From CAYRES01 sp964423425 (GTDB taxonomy: Bacteria; Actinomycetota; Thermoleophilia; RBG-16-64-13), in assembly GCA_964423425.1 (NCBI GenBank), contig CAYRES010000007.1, positions 110,525 to 174,524 of the forward strand: 64,000 nucleotides of DNA, in the 5' to 3' direction. Shown here piece by piece: positions 30,982 through 40,388 of the stretch. A model generated the notes under the pieces. The model searched no databases and had not been told where the DNA came from. It saw nothing but the letters and a program-made list of their open reading frames with translations. The first letter of the stretch is position 1, and every line of letters starts with the position of its first letter. The position numbers and the translations under genes were made by a program.

Positions 30982-32708
30982 GCACGAACAGAGGAAGAAT
31001 TGTAGGCGTCAACGGAAACATGGTGACGGTCGAGTTCGACTTGGCCGTCAGCCAGAACGAGGTGGCGTTCATCGTGGTCGACGACCTCAGGCTCATCGCC
31101 GAGGTCATCCGCGTGCGTGGCCGCTACGCCGACCTCCAGGTGTTCGAAGACACGAGCGGCCTTGTGGTGGGAGGCCAGGTGGAGTTCGCCGGCAACATGC
31201 TTGCCGTGGAACTCGGCCCCGGCCTGCTCACGCAGATCTTCGACGGCCTTCAGAACCCACTGCCGGCTATCGCTGACAAGTACGGGTTCTTCCTGCCCCG
31301 GGGCATCTATCTCGCGGCGCTTCCTCGAGACAGCGTCTGGGAGTTCACACCGAAGGTGCAGCCCGGTGACACAGTGAAAGCCGGTGACGCGCTGGGCACT
31401 GTCCCTGAAGGCATCTTCGAGCATCGGGTCATGGTCCCCTTCTCCTTCCGGGGTATGTACAAGGTGAAGAGCGTCGCCTCGCCCGGCAGCTATGTCATCG
31501 AAGACGAGATCGCCGTGCTCGAGAATGAGAACGGCGAATTCAGCGTATCGATGCTGCAGCGCTGGCCTGTCAAGAGGCCGATCACCTGCTACGACGAGCG
31601 CCTGCGTCCCACCGAGCAGCTGGTGACGAAGATGCGCATCATCGACACCTTCTACCCGGTGGCCAAGGGCGGCACCTACTGTATCCCCGGGCCCTTCGGT
31701 GCGGGCAAGACGGTGCTACAGCAGCTCACCAGCCGCCACGCCGATGCCGACGTGGTGGTCATCGCAGCCTGCGGCGAGCGCGCGGGCGAGGTGGTGGAGA
31801 CTCTGCGCGAGTTCCCCGAGCTGCTCGATCCGCGTACGGGCAAGAGCCTTATGGAACGCACCATCATCATCTGCAACACCAGCTCGATGCCGGTGGCCGC
31901 CCGTGAAGCCTCTGTGTACACAGCAGTGACTCTGGCCGAGTACTACCGGCAGATGGGACTCGACGTCCTGCTGTTGGCCGACTCCACCTCCCGCTGGGCC
32001 CAGGCTCTGCGCGAGATGTCGGGCCGGCTGGAGGAGATCCCGGGCGAGGAGGCCTTCCCCGCCTACCTCGAGTCGGTAATCGCCGCCTTCTACGAGCGGG
32101 CCGGTATCGTGAGGCTGAACGACGGCAGCATCGGATCGGTTACCATCGGGGGTACCGTGAGTCCCGCCGGGGGCGACTTCGAAGAGCCGGTCACCCAGTC
32201 CACCCTCAAGGTGGTGGGTGCCTTCCACGGGCTTTCGCGGGCCCGCTCCGACGCCCGCCGTTATCCGGCCATCGACCCGCTCGACAGCTGGAGCAAGTAC
32301 TCAAGCATTGTCCCCGAGGACGACCTCGCTCTGGCCAGGCGCATGCTGAGGCAGGGGCACGAGGTACAGGAGATGATGAAGGTCGTGGAGGAGGAAGGTA
32401 CCTCCATGGACGACTTCGTCGTCTATTTGAAGGGTGAATTCATCGACGCCGTCTACCTGCAGCAAGACGCCTTCGATGCGATTGACGGCGCCAGCTCAGC
32501 CGAGCGGCAGCAGCACGTGTTCGGGCATATGGCGAGAGTACTGGCCACGCCCATGAACTTCGAAGACAAAACGGCGGCCCGCCGGTTCTTTCAGACCCTG
32601 CAGCAGTTGACGAGGGACTGGAACCGCACCGAAATGGGCAGCGAGGACTTCCAAGCCCTCGAGAATCGCCTCGACGAAATGATCGCAGAGGTGGTGAGCC
32701 ATGCGTAA
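30978..32708 (+). CDS. atpA: V/A-type ATPase catalytic subunit A
   Basis: This catalytic head subunit has 576 residues. Walker A is GPFGAGKT at about residues 238-245. The non-homologous region insert is present (about residues 110-200), with SVWEFTPKVQPGDTVKAGDALG and SYVIEDEIAVLENE. The ACGERAGE and LLADSTSRWAQALREMSGRLEEIPGEEAFPAYL blocks are intact, the latter holding the catalytic arginine region. The gene overlaps DUF2764 by four bases and subunit B by eight. Confidence 0.95.
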   Translation: MSTNRGRIVGVNGNMVTVEFDLAVSQNEVAFIVVDDLRLIAEVIRVRGRYADLQVFEDTSGLVVGGQVEFAGNMLAVELGPGLLTQIFDGLQNPLPAIADKYGFFLPRGIYLAALPRDSVWEFTPKVQPGDTVKAGDALGTVPEGIFEHRVMVPFSFRGMYKVKSVASPGSYVIEDEIAVLENENGEFSVSMLQRWPVKRPITCYDERLRPTEQLVTKMRIIDTFYPVAKGGTYCIPGPFGAGKTVLQQLTSRHADADVVVIAACGERAGEVVETLREFPELLDPRTGKSLMERTIIICNTSSMPVAAREASVYTAVTLAEYYRQMGLDVLLLADSTSRWAQALREMSGRLEEIPGEEAFPAYLESVIAAFYERAGIVRLNDGSIGSVTIGGTVSPAGGDFEEPVTQSTLKVVGAFHGLSRARSDARRYPAIDPLDSWSKYSSIVPEDDLALARRMLRQGHEVQEMMKVVEEEGTSMDDFVVYLKGEFIDAVYLQQDAFDAIDGASSAERQQHVFGHMARVLATPMNFEDKTAARRFFQTLQQLTRDWNRTEMGSEDFQALENRLDEMIAEVVSHA

Positions 32709-34008
32709 GGTCTACCACGAGATTACTCAGATTGCCGGTAACGTCATCACGGTGGTCGCCAACGATGTCACCTACCGGGAGCTGGCCGAAGTGAGCTCTC
32801 CTTCCGGTAGCTCTCTTGCCCAGGTGATCCGCCTCGAGGGCGATCACGTGACCCTGCAGGTCTTCGAGGGTACCCGGGGCGTACCCACCGACGCCGAGGT
32901 CCGCTTCCTCGGCCAGCGCCTGAAGACCCCCTTCACCGATTCCCTCATGGGAAGGGTGTTCGACGGTGCCGGCCAGCCGCGGGACAACGGGCCGGCGCTT
33001 GAGGAGAACCCCATCGATATCGGTGGTCCCACGGTCAATCCGGCCAAGCGCATCATCCCGCGGAAGATGATCCGTACCGGTATCCCGATGATCGACATCT
33101 TCAACACCCTGGTGGAGTCGCAGAAGCTCCCCATCTTCTCGGTGGCCGGTGAGCCCTACAACGAGCTGCTTGCCCGCATCGCCCTCAATGCCGAAGTCGA
33201 CATCATCATCTTGGGTGGCATGGGTCTCAAGTACGATGACTACTTGTACTTCCGCGATACGTTGGAGGAGGAAGGCGCACTTTCCCGCTCCATCCTCTAC
33301 ATTCACACGGCCGCCGACCCCACTGTGGAATGTCTGCTCGTGCCCGACACCTGTTTGGCTGTGGCTGAGCAGTTCGCCCTGCAGGGGCAGCGCGTGCTGG
33401 TGCTTCTGACCGACATGACCAACTTCGCCGACGCCATGAAGGAGATCGCCATCACCATGGAGCAGATCCCCTCCAACCGTGGCTACCCCGGCGACCTCTA
33501 CAGCCAGCTGGCCGCCCGCTACGAGAAGGCGGTCGACTTCGAGGGTGCGGGCTCCGTGACTGTGCTTGCCGCGACGACCATGCCCGGCGACGACGTCACC
33601 CACCCCATCCCCGACAACACCGGCTACATCACCGAGGGTCAGTTCTACCTGCGCAACGCCCGTATCGAGCCCTTCGGCTCTCTGAGCCGGCTCAAGCAGC
33701 AGGTGAACGCCGACACCCGCGAAGATCACCGCACCATCATGAACAGCATGATCCAGCTGTACGCATCGTACAAGGAGAGCCTGGAGAAACAGTCCATGGG
33801 TTTCCGCATGAGTGCGTGGGACAACAGGCTTCTCAAGTACGGAGCGCTGTTCGAAGAACGCATGATGGACCTCAGCGTGAACATCCCCCTGGAGCAGGCG
33901 CTCGATCTGGGGTGGGAGACGCTGGCCGAGTGCTTCGAACCTGCCGAGACGGGTATTCCCACCAACCTCATCGACAAATTCTGGCCCAGGGCCAGAGTGG
34001 AGGCCTAA
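32701..34008 (+). CDS. atpB: V/A-type ATPase regulatory subunit B
   Basis: This 435-residue non-catalytic head subunit lacks Walker A, having FSVAGEPYNELLARIA at that place. It keeps the conserved VLVLLTDMTNFADAMKEIAITMEQIPSNRGYPGDLYSQLA stretch (abbreviated here), which includes the arginine-bearing interface to subunit A. It overlaps the end of the A gene by eight bases, which suggests coupled synthesis for the A3B3 head. Confidence 0.95.
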   Translation: MRKVYHEITQIAGNVITVVANDVTYRELAEVSSPSGSSLAQVIRLEGDHVTLQVFEGTRGVPTDAEVRFLGQRLKTPFTDSLMGRVFDGAGQPRDNGPALEENPIDIGGPTVNPAKRIIPRKMIRTGIPMIDIFNTLVESQKLPIFSVAGEPYNELLARIALNAEVDIIILGGMGLKYDDYLYFRDTLEEEGALSRSILYIHTAADPTVECLLVPDTCLAVAEQFALQGQRVLVLLTDMTNFADAMKEIAITMEQIPSNRGYPGDLYSQLAARYEKAVDFEGAGSVTVLAATTMPGDDVTHPIPDNTGYITEGQFYLRNARIEPFGSLSRLKQQVNADTREDHRTIMNSMIQLYASYKESLEKQSMGFRMSAWDNRLLKYGALFEERMMDLSVNIPLEQALDLGWETLAECFEPAETGIPTNLIDKFWPRARVEA

Positions 34009-34018
34009 GGGCGCAGTC

Positions 34019-34642
34019 ATGGCCAAAGTCAAGAAGACCAAGAACGCCCTCAAGGCTCAGCGGGACGCCCTCGACCGCTTTCACCGCTTCCTGCCCACGC
34101 TGGAGTTGAAGAAGCAGCAGTTGCAGACGGAAGTGCGCACGGTCGATGCTCTTCTGCGCGAGAAAGACGCGGAAGAGCAGGCGCTTGTCGCGGAGATCAC
34201 TCCCTGGATCAAGCTGTTGGCCGAGGATGTGGACCTCGCCTCGTACCTGGAGCTCAAGGAGATGATCATCGAGACCGGCAACATCGCCGGCGTGAACGTC
34301 CCCGTGTATCAGGATGTCGTCATCGTGCAGAATCCGGTTGACCTCTTCGCCACCCCGCCGTGGGTCGACGACGCTCTCTCCGTGCTCCGCCGTCTCATCC
34401 GCGTGCGCATGGAGCAGGTGGTGCTCAGAGAGCAGAGGCGCCTGTTGGCCGAGGAACTTCGCATCACCTCCCAGCGGGTCAACCTGTTCGAGAAGGTGAA
34501 GATCCCGGAGTGCGAGGAGAACATCCGTATCATCAACATCGCTCTCGGTGACGCCCAGACGGCGGCGGTCGCCCGGGCCAAGATTGCCAAGGGCAAAGGC
34601 CAGGCCATCGTGAGTGGCAAGAGTGGGGTGACGGAATCATGA
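34019..34642 (+). CDS. atpD: V/A-type ATPase central-stalk subunit D
   Basis: This 207-residue central rotor subunit has two long helices: a basic N-terminal one (KVKKTKNALKAQRDALDRFHRFLPTLELKKQQLQ, about residues 3-60) and a C-terminal coiled coil with VNLFEKVKIPECEENIRII. It turns inside the A3B3 head. The stop overlaps the subunit I start (ATGA). Confidence 0.9.
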   Translation: MAKVKKTKNALKAQRDALDRFHRFLPTLELKKQQLQTEVRTVDALLREKDAEEQALVAEITPWIKLLAEDVDLASYLELKEMIIETGNIAGVNVPVYQDVVIVQNPVDLFATPPWVDDALSVLRRLIRVRMEQVVLREQRRLLAEELRITSQRVNLFEKVKIPECEENIRIINIALGDAQTAAVARAKIAKGKGQAIVSGKSGVTES

Positions 34643-36468
34643 TTGTACCGATGAAGCGTCTCACGCTCCTTGCACTTGCCGCTGAGCAGCAGACCACGCT
34701 CGAATCCCTGCACGACTTGGGGGTGGTGCACGTCACCCACGTGACGGAGCCGGCGGGTGAGGATCTGGAGAAGGCCCAGGCTGCGCTTGCTGAAGCTGAG
34801 CGGGCGCTTGAGCTTGTGGACCATGTGGTGGCTGAGAGGAAGGCCGCAAAGGAAGCCAAGGGCAGGGGCGCAGAGAAGGAAGAGACTGCGGCCGTCGAGC
34901 CTTCCGGTGATCTTTCGCCGGAGGAGGCCATGGACGAGGTCTTGGGTCTTGGTGCCAGGCGCAAAGAAGTGAAGGACTCCCTGGCGGCACTCTCCAGCGA
35001 ACTGGAACGCGTGGAGCCGTTGGGAGACTTCGACCCAGCGGTCGTGCGGAAGCTGGCTGGCGAGGGCGTGACCGTGAGGCTCTTCCACACCCAGCTCTCG
35101 GCCAACCTCACGCAGCCCGAAGGGCTGATACTGAAGGAGGTCGGCAAGGACGAGCGGCATCGTTACTTCGTGGTGGCCGGCCCCGGAGAGTTCGCTCTTG
35201 AGGATTTGGATCTGGGTGCGCCTGTGGTAGAGGTTCGTCTGCCAGAAAGGTCGCCGGGCGAGACCCGGGGGCTCATCGAGGAGCACGAGGCCCAACTCGC
35301 TCTCATCGATGCCAGGTTGGCAGGTTTCGGCTCACTGCGCGACGAGCTCGGCCGGAGCACGCAGGCTCTCTCGGAGCGGGCTGAGTTCATCCGGGTGCGC
35401 GAGGGCATGGGCCAAAGCGAAGCGGTCAACTTCCTTCAGGGTTACATCCCCGAGGAGGAAATGGACAGAATCCGCGCCGCCGCGGCTCAACATGGGTGGG
35501 GTCTCGTGGTGGAGAATCCCCGCGCGGGTGAATCGGTGCCCACTCTCATCCGCTACCCGAGGATAGTGCGGCCCATCAAGGCCCTGTTCGACGTGCTCAA
35601 GATCATGCCCAGCTACTGGGAGACCGACGTCAGCTGGACGTTCCTTGTGTTCTTCACCCTGTTCGTGGGTCTGCTCATCGGCGATGCCGGCTACGGCCTG
35701 CTCTTCCTGGGCGTGGCCATATTCGCGGGCATCAAGTCGAAGAGCCCCAACAAGAGCCCGATTATCCTTCTGGGTCTCATGAGCATCTCCATCATCGTGT
35801 TTGGCGTGCTCAGCGGCTCTTGGCTCGGCATCTCACCGCTGCCCGCGTTTCTGGAGTCGCTTCGGGTGGAGTGGTTGTCGAGCACTACCAATGTCATGGG
35901 GCTGTGCTTCCTCATCGGCGCCATCCATCTCACGGTGGCCCACGTGTGGAATGCCTTGACCGAGTTCCCGCGCCTGCAGTTCCTCGCCCAGGTCGGCTGG
36001 GTGGGCGTGGTGTGGTCCATGTATTTCCTGGCCCGCTCCGTGGTTCTTGGTTACTCCTTCCCCAATTTCGTGATCTACCTGCTCATAGTGGGTGCTCTGC
36101 TGGTCATTCTGTTCATGACGCCTCGCTCTGAGCTGAAGAAGAACATGATGAACCACGTGCTTCTCCCGCTGACGCTGGTGAACTTCTTCGTGGATATCAT
36201 CTCTTACGTCAGGCTCTTCGCGGTGGGTGTGGCTACCGTGGCGGTGATGGAGAGCTTCAACGGCATGGCTGCTTCTATTGGTTTCGGCAATGTGCTCACG
36301 GCTGTGTTCGCGATCGTGATTCTCATCTTTGGGCACTCTCTCAATCTGGTGCTGTGCGCGCTGGCAGTGCTGGTGCACGGTGTGCGTCTGAACACTCTCG
36401 AGTTCTCTACCCACAAGGGCTTGAGTTGGTCGGGTTTCTTGTTCGAACCATTCGCACGTAAGTCCTAG
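34639..36468 (+). CDS. atpI: V/A-type ATPase membrane subunit I (a-subunit)
   Basis: This 609-residue subunit has an N-terminal cytoplasmic arm of about 320 residues with coiled coils, including a low-complexity Lys/Glu/Ala segment near residues 70-100. Seven or eight transmembrane helices follow. The conserved VSWTFLVFFTLFVGLLIGDAGYGLLF block and the late helix DIISYVRLFAVGVAT carry the essential arginine facing the c-ring. It forms the ion half-channels beside subunit K. Confidence 0.92.
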   Translation: MIVPMKRLTLLALAAEQQTTLESLHDLGVVHVTHVTEPAGEDLEKAQAALAEAERALELVDHVVAERKAAKEAKGRGAEKEETAAVEPSGDLSPEEAMDEVLGLGARRKEVKDSLAALSSELERVEPLGDFDPAVVRKLAGEGVTVRLFHTQLSANLTQPEGLILKEVGKDERHRYFVVAGPGEFALEDLDLGAPVVEVRLPERSPGETRGLIEEHEAQLALIDARLAGFGSLRDELGRSTQALSERAEFIRVREGMGQSEAVNFLQGYIPEEEMDRIRAAAAQHGWGLVVENPRAGESVPTLIRYPRIVRPIKALFDVLKIMPSYWETDVSWTFLVFFTLFVGLLIGDAGYGLLFLGVAIFAGIKSKSPNKSPIILLGLMSISIIVFGVLSGSWLGISPLPAFLESLRVEWLSSTTNVMGLCFLIGAIHLTVAHVWNALTEFPRLQFLAQVGWVGVVWSMYFLARSVVLGYSFPNFVIYLLIVGALLVILFMTPRSELKKNMMNHVLLPLTLVNFFVDIISYVRLFAVGVATVAVMESFNGMAASIGFGNVLTAVFAIVILIFGHSLNLVLCALAVLVHGVRLNTLEFSTHKGLSWSGFLFEPFARKS

Positions 36469-36504
36469 CGCGACGCGTCAACGGCAAGATACGAAAGGAA
36501 GGCG

Positions 36505-36957
36505 ATGGATCCGCAAGCAGTGCAGGAAGTAGGAAGGATTGGGGCGATTGCCGCGGTGTCGTTGGGCGCGGCCGGTTCTGCTCTCGGTACGAGTATCGCC
36601 GGCAGGGCGGCTGTGGGGGTGTGGAAGAAGGCGTATGCACAGGGTCGCCCGGCTCCCTTCACCCTGTTCACCTTCGTTGGCGCACCGCTGTCTCAGACCA
36701 TCTACGGCATGATTCTGATGTTCACCATGGCAGGCAAGGCCGACGATGGCTTCAACCCCTGGGGTCTGCTTGGTATCGGCGTGTTCGCCGGGCTGGCCAT
36801 CGGCATGTCCGCCTGGATGCAAGGGCTCGCCGGCGCCGCGGGTGCTGATGCGTTGGGTGAGACGGGCGAAGGTTTCACGAACTACCTCTCCGTGATCGGT
36901 ATCGTGGAGACGGTGGCCATCTTCGTGATGGTGTTCGTGATCATCATCCTTGGCTGA
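36505..36957 (+). CDS. atpK: V/A-type ATPase c-ring subunit K
   Basis: This 150-residue proteolipid has four helices in two hairpins. The second hairpin carries the ion-binding glutamate, E135 in GIVETVAIF; the first lacks one. Additional putative ligands are S63-Q64 in PLSQTIYG and Q106 in SAWMQGLAG. These correspond, by memory alignment, to Thr64-Gln65 and Gln110 of the Na+-binding Enterococcus NtpK. This suggests but does not prove Na+ coupling. It is the last gene of the operon, followed by a strong hairpin. Confidence 0.9.
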   Translation: MDPQAVQEVGRIGAIAAVSLGAAGSALGTSIAGRAAVGVWKKAYAQGRPAPFTLFTFVGAPLSQTIYGMILMFTMAGKADDGFNPWGLLGIGVFAGLAIGMSAWMQGLAGAAGADALGETGEGFTNYLSVIGIVETVAIFVMVFVIIILG

Positions 36958-36995
36958 ACCACCGGCCGACAGCAGTCGCCGGTTGCAGGAGTATC

Positions 36996-37030
36996 GTACG
37001 GAGGGGCGCCCGAGGGGCGCCCCTCCGTAC
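36996..37030. terminator. Perfect 15-bp hairpin after the V-ATPase operon
   Basis: GTACGGAGGGGCGCC and its exact complement GGCGCCCCTCCGTAC enclose the loop CGAGG. No T tract follows on either side. It probably terminates or stabilises the 3' end of the V-ATPase transcript. Confidence 0.7.
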
Positions 37031-37075
37031 ACCGTCAAGCCACGTGGATGACGGTTTGCCTGGAGAGGCGCTTGC

Positions 37076-38005
37076 ATGAGTGAGGACGCCGCAGTCGAAC
37101 GGATAGTGGATGAGCTTGCTGCCGCATGCTCCTCCAGGGAGAGGGCATGGCTTTCGTGCCTCATGCGGGCGGGCGAAGAAGCCTCTGCCGGGGTGAGGGG
37201 ACTCCTCGGTACGGCGGCGGGCAGAGAAGTGATCGGGCGGGGCGAAGGCGGGGACAACACGGTGAGGATCGATGCGGTCGCGGAGGGTGCGGTTGTCTCG
37301 GTTCTCGACCGGGAGGCCCCTGAGCCCTTCCAGCTCGTCACCGAGGAGGCGGGGTTCCGGCCGGCGACTGTACCCACGGAGACCAGGGTGATCGTCGACC
37401 CTGTCGATGGAAGCCTGAACGCGAAGCGGGGTCTCGAGCCGTGCTGTGCCGCCTTGGCGGTGGCCGACGGTGGCACACTGGGGAGTGCGACGGTGGGCTA
37501 CGTACGAGATCTCGGCCGCGGTCATCACTACTTGGCGGTGAGGGGGGCCGGCTTCTTCTCCACCCGCAGGGTGCACTCCGGGAGAGCGTGCGAGTCGTTC
37601 GGGGAGGGCGGAGCCATCGAGCTGGTACTGCTCGAAGCCGGTCGTCCCACTGCTCACAGTTTTTCCTTCGGTGAGCTGGCCCGCTTCGGGGGCGATCCGG
37701 CGAAGACGGAGCTGCGGGTGCGGATAATCGGGTCGGTGGCGCTCTCGCTGTGCCACGTTGCTCTGGGAGCCGCCGACGTCTTGGTCATACCCGTGCCCAC
37801 ACGGTCAGTGGATGTGGTCGCCGGCCTCCTCATGGTGAGGGAGAGCGGGGGAGGTGCCGCAGAATTGACCGCGGAAGCTCAGGCAGATTCGCTGTGGCGG
37901 CAGCCGCTGGACCTCGAACGCCGTGCTCCCCTGGTAGCGTGGAGGAAGGGACTCGCTCCCGGACCCATCATCGAGGAGGCCCGGAGGCTGGTACCGCGCA
38001 GCTGA
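37076..38005 (+). CDS. Inositol-monophosphatase family protein
   Basis: This 309-residue Li+-sensitive phosphatase-fold protein keeps a metal-site motif VTEEAG, then VIVDPVDGSLNAKRGLE (normally DP-I/L-DGT-x-N-F) and the C-terminal RSVDVVAGLLMVRESGG, equivalent to WDxAAG. Ser replaces Thr in the DGT motif and Val-Asp replaces Trp-Asp, as in archaeal-like relatives with fructose-bisphosphatase or NAD-phosphatase activity. The substrate is not predictable. It stands alone after the V-ATPase hairpin and ends just before the assembly gap. Confidence 0.78.
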   Translation: MSEDAAVERIVDELAAACSSRERAWLSCLMRAGEEASAGVRGLLGTAAGREVIGRGEGGDNTVRIDAVAEGAVVSVLDREAPEPFQLVTEEAGFRPATVPTETRVIVDPVDGSLNAKRGLEPCCAALAVADGGTLGSATVGYVRDLGRGHHYLAVRGAGFFSTRRVHSGRACESFGEGGAIELVLLEAGRPTAHSFSFGELARFGGDPAKTELRVRIIGSVALSLCHVALGAADVLVIPVPTRSVDVVAGLLMVRESGGGAAELTAEAQADSLWRQPLDLERRAPLVAWRKGLAPGPIIEEARRLVPRS

Positions 38006-38010
38006 GCTGA

Positions 38011-38245
38011 GAAGTGAGGCGGCGGCGGGGGGGGCCCGGGGGGGGGGCCCCCCCCCCCCCCCCCCGAGAGGGGAAAACCCCCCCAAATAGTTTGAACCCC
38101 CCCAAATTTACGCCCAAAACAATGNNNNNNNNNNCCCAATTTTCGGGGGGGCCGGGTGGGGGGGCCCCCCCCGGTGGGGGTGTTTTGGGGGGGGGGGGGG
38201 GGGGGCCCGGGGGGGGCCCCCCCCGCCGCCGCAGCTCTGAGAGGT
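38011..38245. other. Assembly gap in poly-G/poly-C artefact sequence
   Basis: Ten N bases (38125-38134) lie inside runs of G and C up to about 20 bases long, with short CCCAAATT-type stretches between. Such sequence is typical of poly-G read artefacts joined by a scaffolder, not of genomic DNA. Gene order across this point is not proven. No feature here should be trusted. Confidence 0.9.
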
Positions 38246-38256
38246 CAAAGCGCGCC

Positions 38257-40245
38257 CTATGAGTTGCTCCCCAGCATCTTGTCGGCCATCTCGAGTGCGT
38301 AGGCTTGAACAACGGAGTCGGGGTCGTCCAGGCAATTCTGCAGCGCGAGAAGCGAATCGGGAGTGTTCAAGGCACCCAGCGCGTCGATAACGCTGCGTTT
38401 GATCGCGGGCGTCTCCGCTTGAGCGAAGACGAGCTCGAGTTCCGTCGCGTCCAGACGGGGTAGGGATTCGATGAGCTCGCGAGGGGGAAGGGCGATGACG
38501 TCGCTCGCCTTGAGAGGAAGAGGTGGTTGCGGTTCGGGAACCTCCACCGCGGGGGGTTCTCCGACGGCCGTCTCGGGGGCAGGCTGAGGCGTCGTGGCGG
38601 CGCCGGCCGGAGAATCGCGCGTCGGCTCAGGCTTCTCTTCGGCTCCGGAGACAGGACCAGGTTCTTCCTCCGCCCGTTCCGCCTCCAGGTGGGGAGGAGC
38701 TTCATCCGGCACCTGCAACTCGACCGGGGCCTCTTCCTCGACTTCCGCGGCGAGGGGGATCTCCATGTCTGTGTCCGTCTCGGTCTCAGCGAGTGCCGCG
38801 GTCTCCGGCTCCGCGAGCAGCTCTGCCCCCGGCTCCGCGAGCGCCTCGGCCCCTGGTTCGACAACCGGTTCGGACTCCACGAGCGGTTCGGGCGCTGTCT
38901 GTGGGGCAGGTGCCTGAAACCAGGGTTCGCCAATGACGTGGTCCCGTGCTTCTTCCGGAACGTCCTCCGCGACAGGCTCGACCTGCTCCGCTTCTGAGGC
39001 ATCGAGAGCCGGATACTCGTAGACCTGTTGGAGGTCTTCCTCCAAGATGGTCTCCTCGATGAGATCCGCGGCTTGGAGTTCCACTTGAAGTGCATCTACC
39101 GTGGTCCCGGTGGGTGTGAATGGCCCCATGTCCATTGTATCGACTTCATTCGAGGTCGGCGGGGTGGAGGCTCCCATCTCACTCTCGACGACCGAAGTCG
39201 CGCTCTCGGCGTCGGCTGCGGGCACCTCGGTCTCGGCCGTGTCCTCCGTCTGCCCTATATCTGAGGAGGCGGGCTCGGCGACACTCTCTTGTCGTTCGTT
39301 CATGGCAGAGGCAGCGGGGACGGCCGGGCCGGTGGCAGCAGGCGGGGCAGACTCCTCAGCCGGTGGAGCAGCTGGGGCGGCCTCAGGCCGGGATGCCCCA
39401 CCTACGGTTGCCGCCGAGGCAGAAGCAAGCGTGGTCGCATACTTCTCGATGGCCTCCAGCCGGGAGAGGTGAGCCATTCTCTGCCGGCCTGAGGCCTGCT
39501 CCTTCCTCTCCCTCACTACCTGGAGGATGCGCTCGGGCTTGTAGAGATCCAATCTCCGCATCTCAGCCGGGGCGAGATCACCCTCGTTCTGCAGGAGGGA
39601 GGTGACGGCGGCACTCACTGGGTCGTACAGTGGACCGGCCGGTGCGAAAGCGGCGGGTGCAGCCTCGGGAGTGGGCTCCGGAAAAGGCTCTGTCTGCGGA
39701 GAAGGCTCTGAGGCGGCCATCCAGGATCCATAAGACGTGTCTTCCTCAGCCGAGGGCAATGTGTGGGTGTGGGCCGGAGCCACTCCGGCAGCGAGGGCCT
39801 CCTGGCCCGCCTCGTCGGTGGAATGGGCGGCGGACTGAGGTGGAGGCGGCGCGGCCCCTCGCAGGGGGACCTGTGTGGCCTCCTCGGCGGGGGTCGGCGC
39901 GTCCTCCTGCGTGGCCGTCTGTCTGGAGGTTGGCACCAGCACTGCCTCGTCGGGCACCTGCGCGGGGATCGGTGAGGAGGGGTGCTCCGGCGAGCCCCCC
40001 TCGGCCACCTGCGCGGCTGCGTCCGGCTGGAGAAGAGAGGCGGCCTCGCCTTGGCCTTGGGCCTGCAACAGGCTTGGTTGGGCCTCAGGCTCCTTCTTGG
40101 CCGGGACGCCTCCGGATACGGCTGCTGTTCCCCGCTCCTCCGTACCCGAGCGCCTTCGGCGCATGAGAACTATCAGAAGGACCATGAGGGCAACCACCAC
40201 TACCAAAGCGGCAATGAGCACATATGTGTTACTCAACAGATCCAT
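38257..40245 (-). CDS. Single-pass membrane protein with acidic low-complexity region and HEAT-like C-terminus
   Basis: I do not recognise this 662-residue protein as a named family. It has an N-terminal helix (TYVLIAALVVVVALMVLLIVLM) followed by RRRR, so the bulk is predicted cytoplasmic. A very long Glu/Pro/Ala-rich stretch (about 40-570) includes imperfect EPGAEALAEPGAELLAEPE-type repeats. A C-terminal HEAT-like unit of about 90 residues (SLPRLDATELELVFAQ, then AIKRSVIDALGALNTPDSLL) ends it. The start at 40245 places the helix at the N-terminus; a longer frame begins at 40299. A scaffold or docking role is conjecture. Confidence 0.7.
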   Translation of the reverse strand: MDLLSNTYVLIAALVVVVALMVLLIVLMRRRRSGTEERGTAAVSGGVPAKKEPEAQPSLLQAQGQGEAASLLQPDAAAQVAEGGSPEHPSSPIPAQVPDEAVLVPTSRQTATQEDAPTPAEEATQVPLRGAAPPPPQSAAHSTDEAGQEALAAGVAPAHTHTLPSAEEDTSYGSWMAASEPSPQTEPFPEPTPEAAPAAFAPAGPLYDPVSAAVTSLLQNEGDLAPAEMRRLDLYKPERILQVVRERKEQASGRQRMAHLSRLEAIEKYATTLASASAATVGGASRPEAAPAAPPAEESAPPAATGPAVPAASAMNERQESVAEPASSDIGQTEDTAETEVPAADAESATSVVESEMGASTPPTSNEVDTMDMGPFTPTGTTVDALQVELQAADLIEETILEEDLQQVYEYPALDASEAEQVEPVAEDVPEEARDHVIGEPWFQAPAPQTAPEPLVESEPVVEPGAEALAEPGAELLAEPETAALAETETDTDMEIPLAAEVEEEAPVELQVPDEAPPHLEAERAEEEPGPVSGAEEKPEPTRDSPAGAATTPQPAPETAVGEPPAVEVPEPQPPLPLKASDVIALPPRELIESLPRLDATELELVFAQAETPAIKRSVIDALGALNTPDSLLALQNCLDDPDSVVQAYALEMADKMLGSNS

Positions 40246-40388
40246 GGATGACCCCACTTCCCAGTCTGTACCGAACTTCACCGTGTACCATAACCACATA
40301 CCGCAGGTGGCGCATTTTGATGCCTGCCCGCGCAGCGGCCCGCATAGAGCTTATACGACCAACCCCGAACGAGGGACACTCGGCTGAG

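Noticed and set aside
38014..38262. Glycine/proline-rich frames in the poly-G/poly-C segment
   Set aside because: They arise only from homopolymer artefacts around the N gap.
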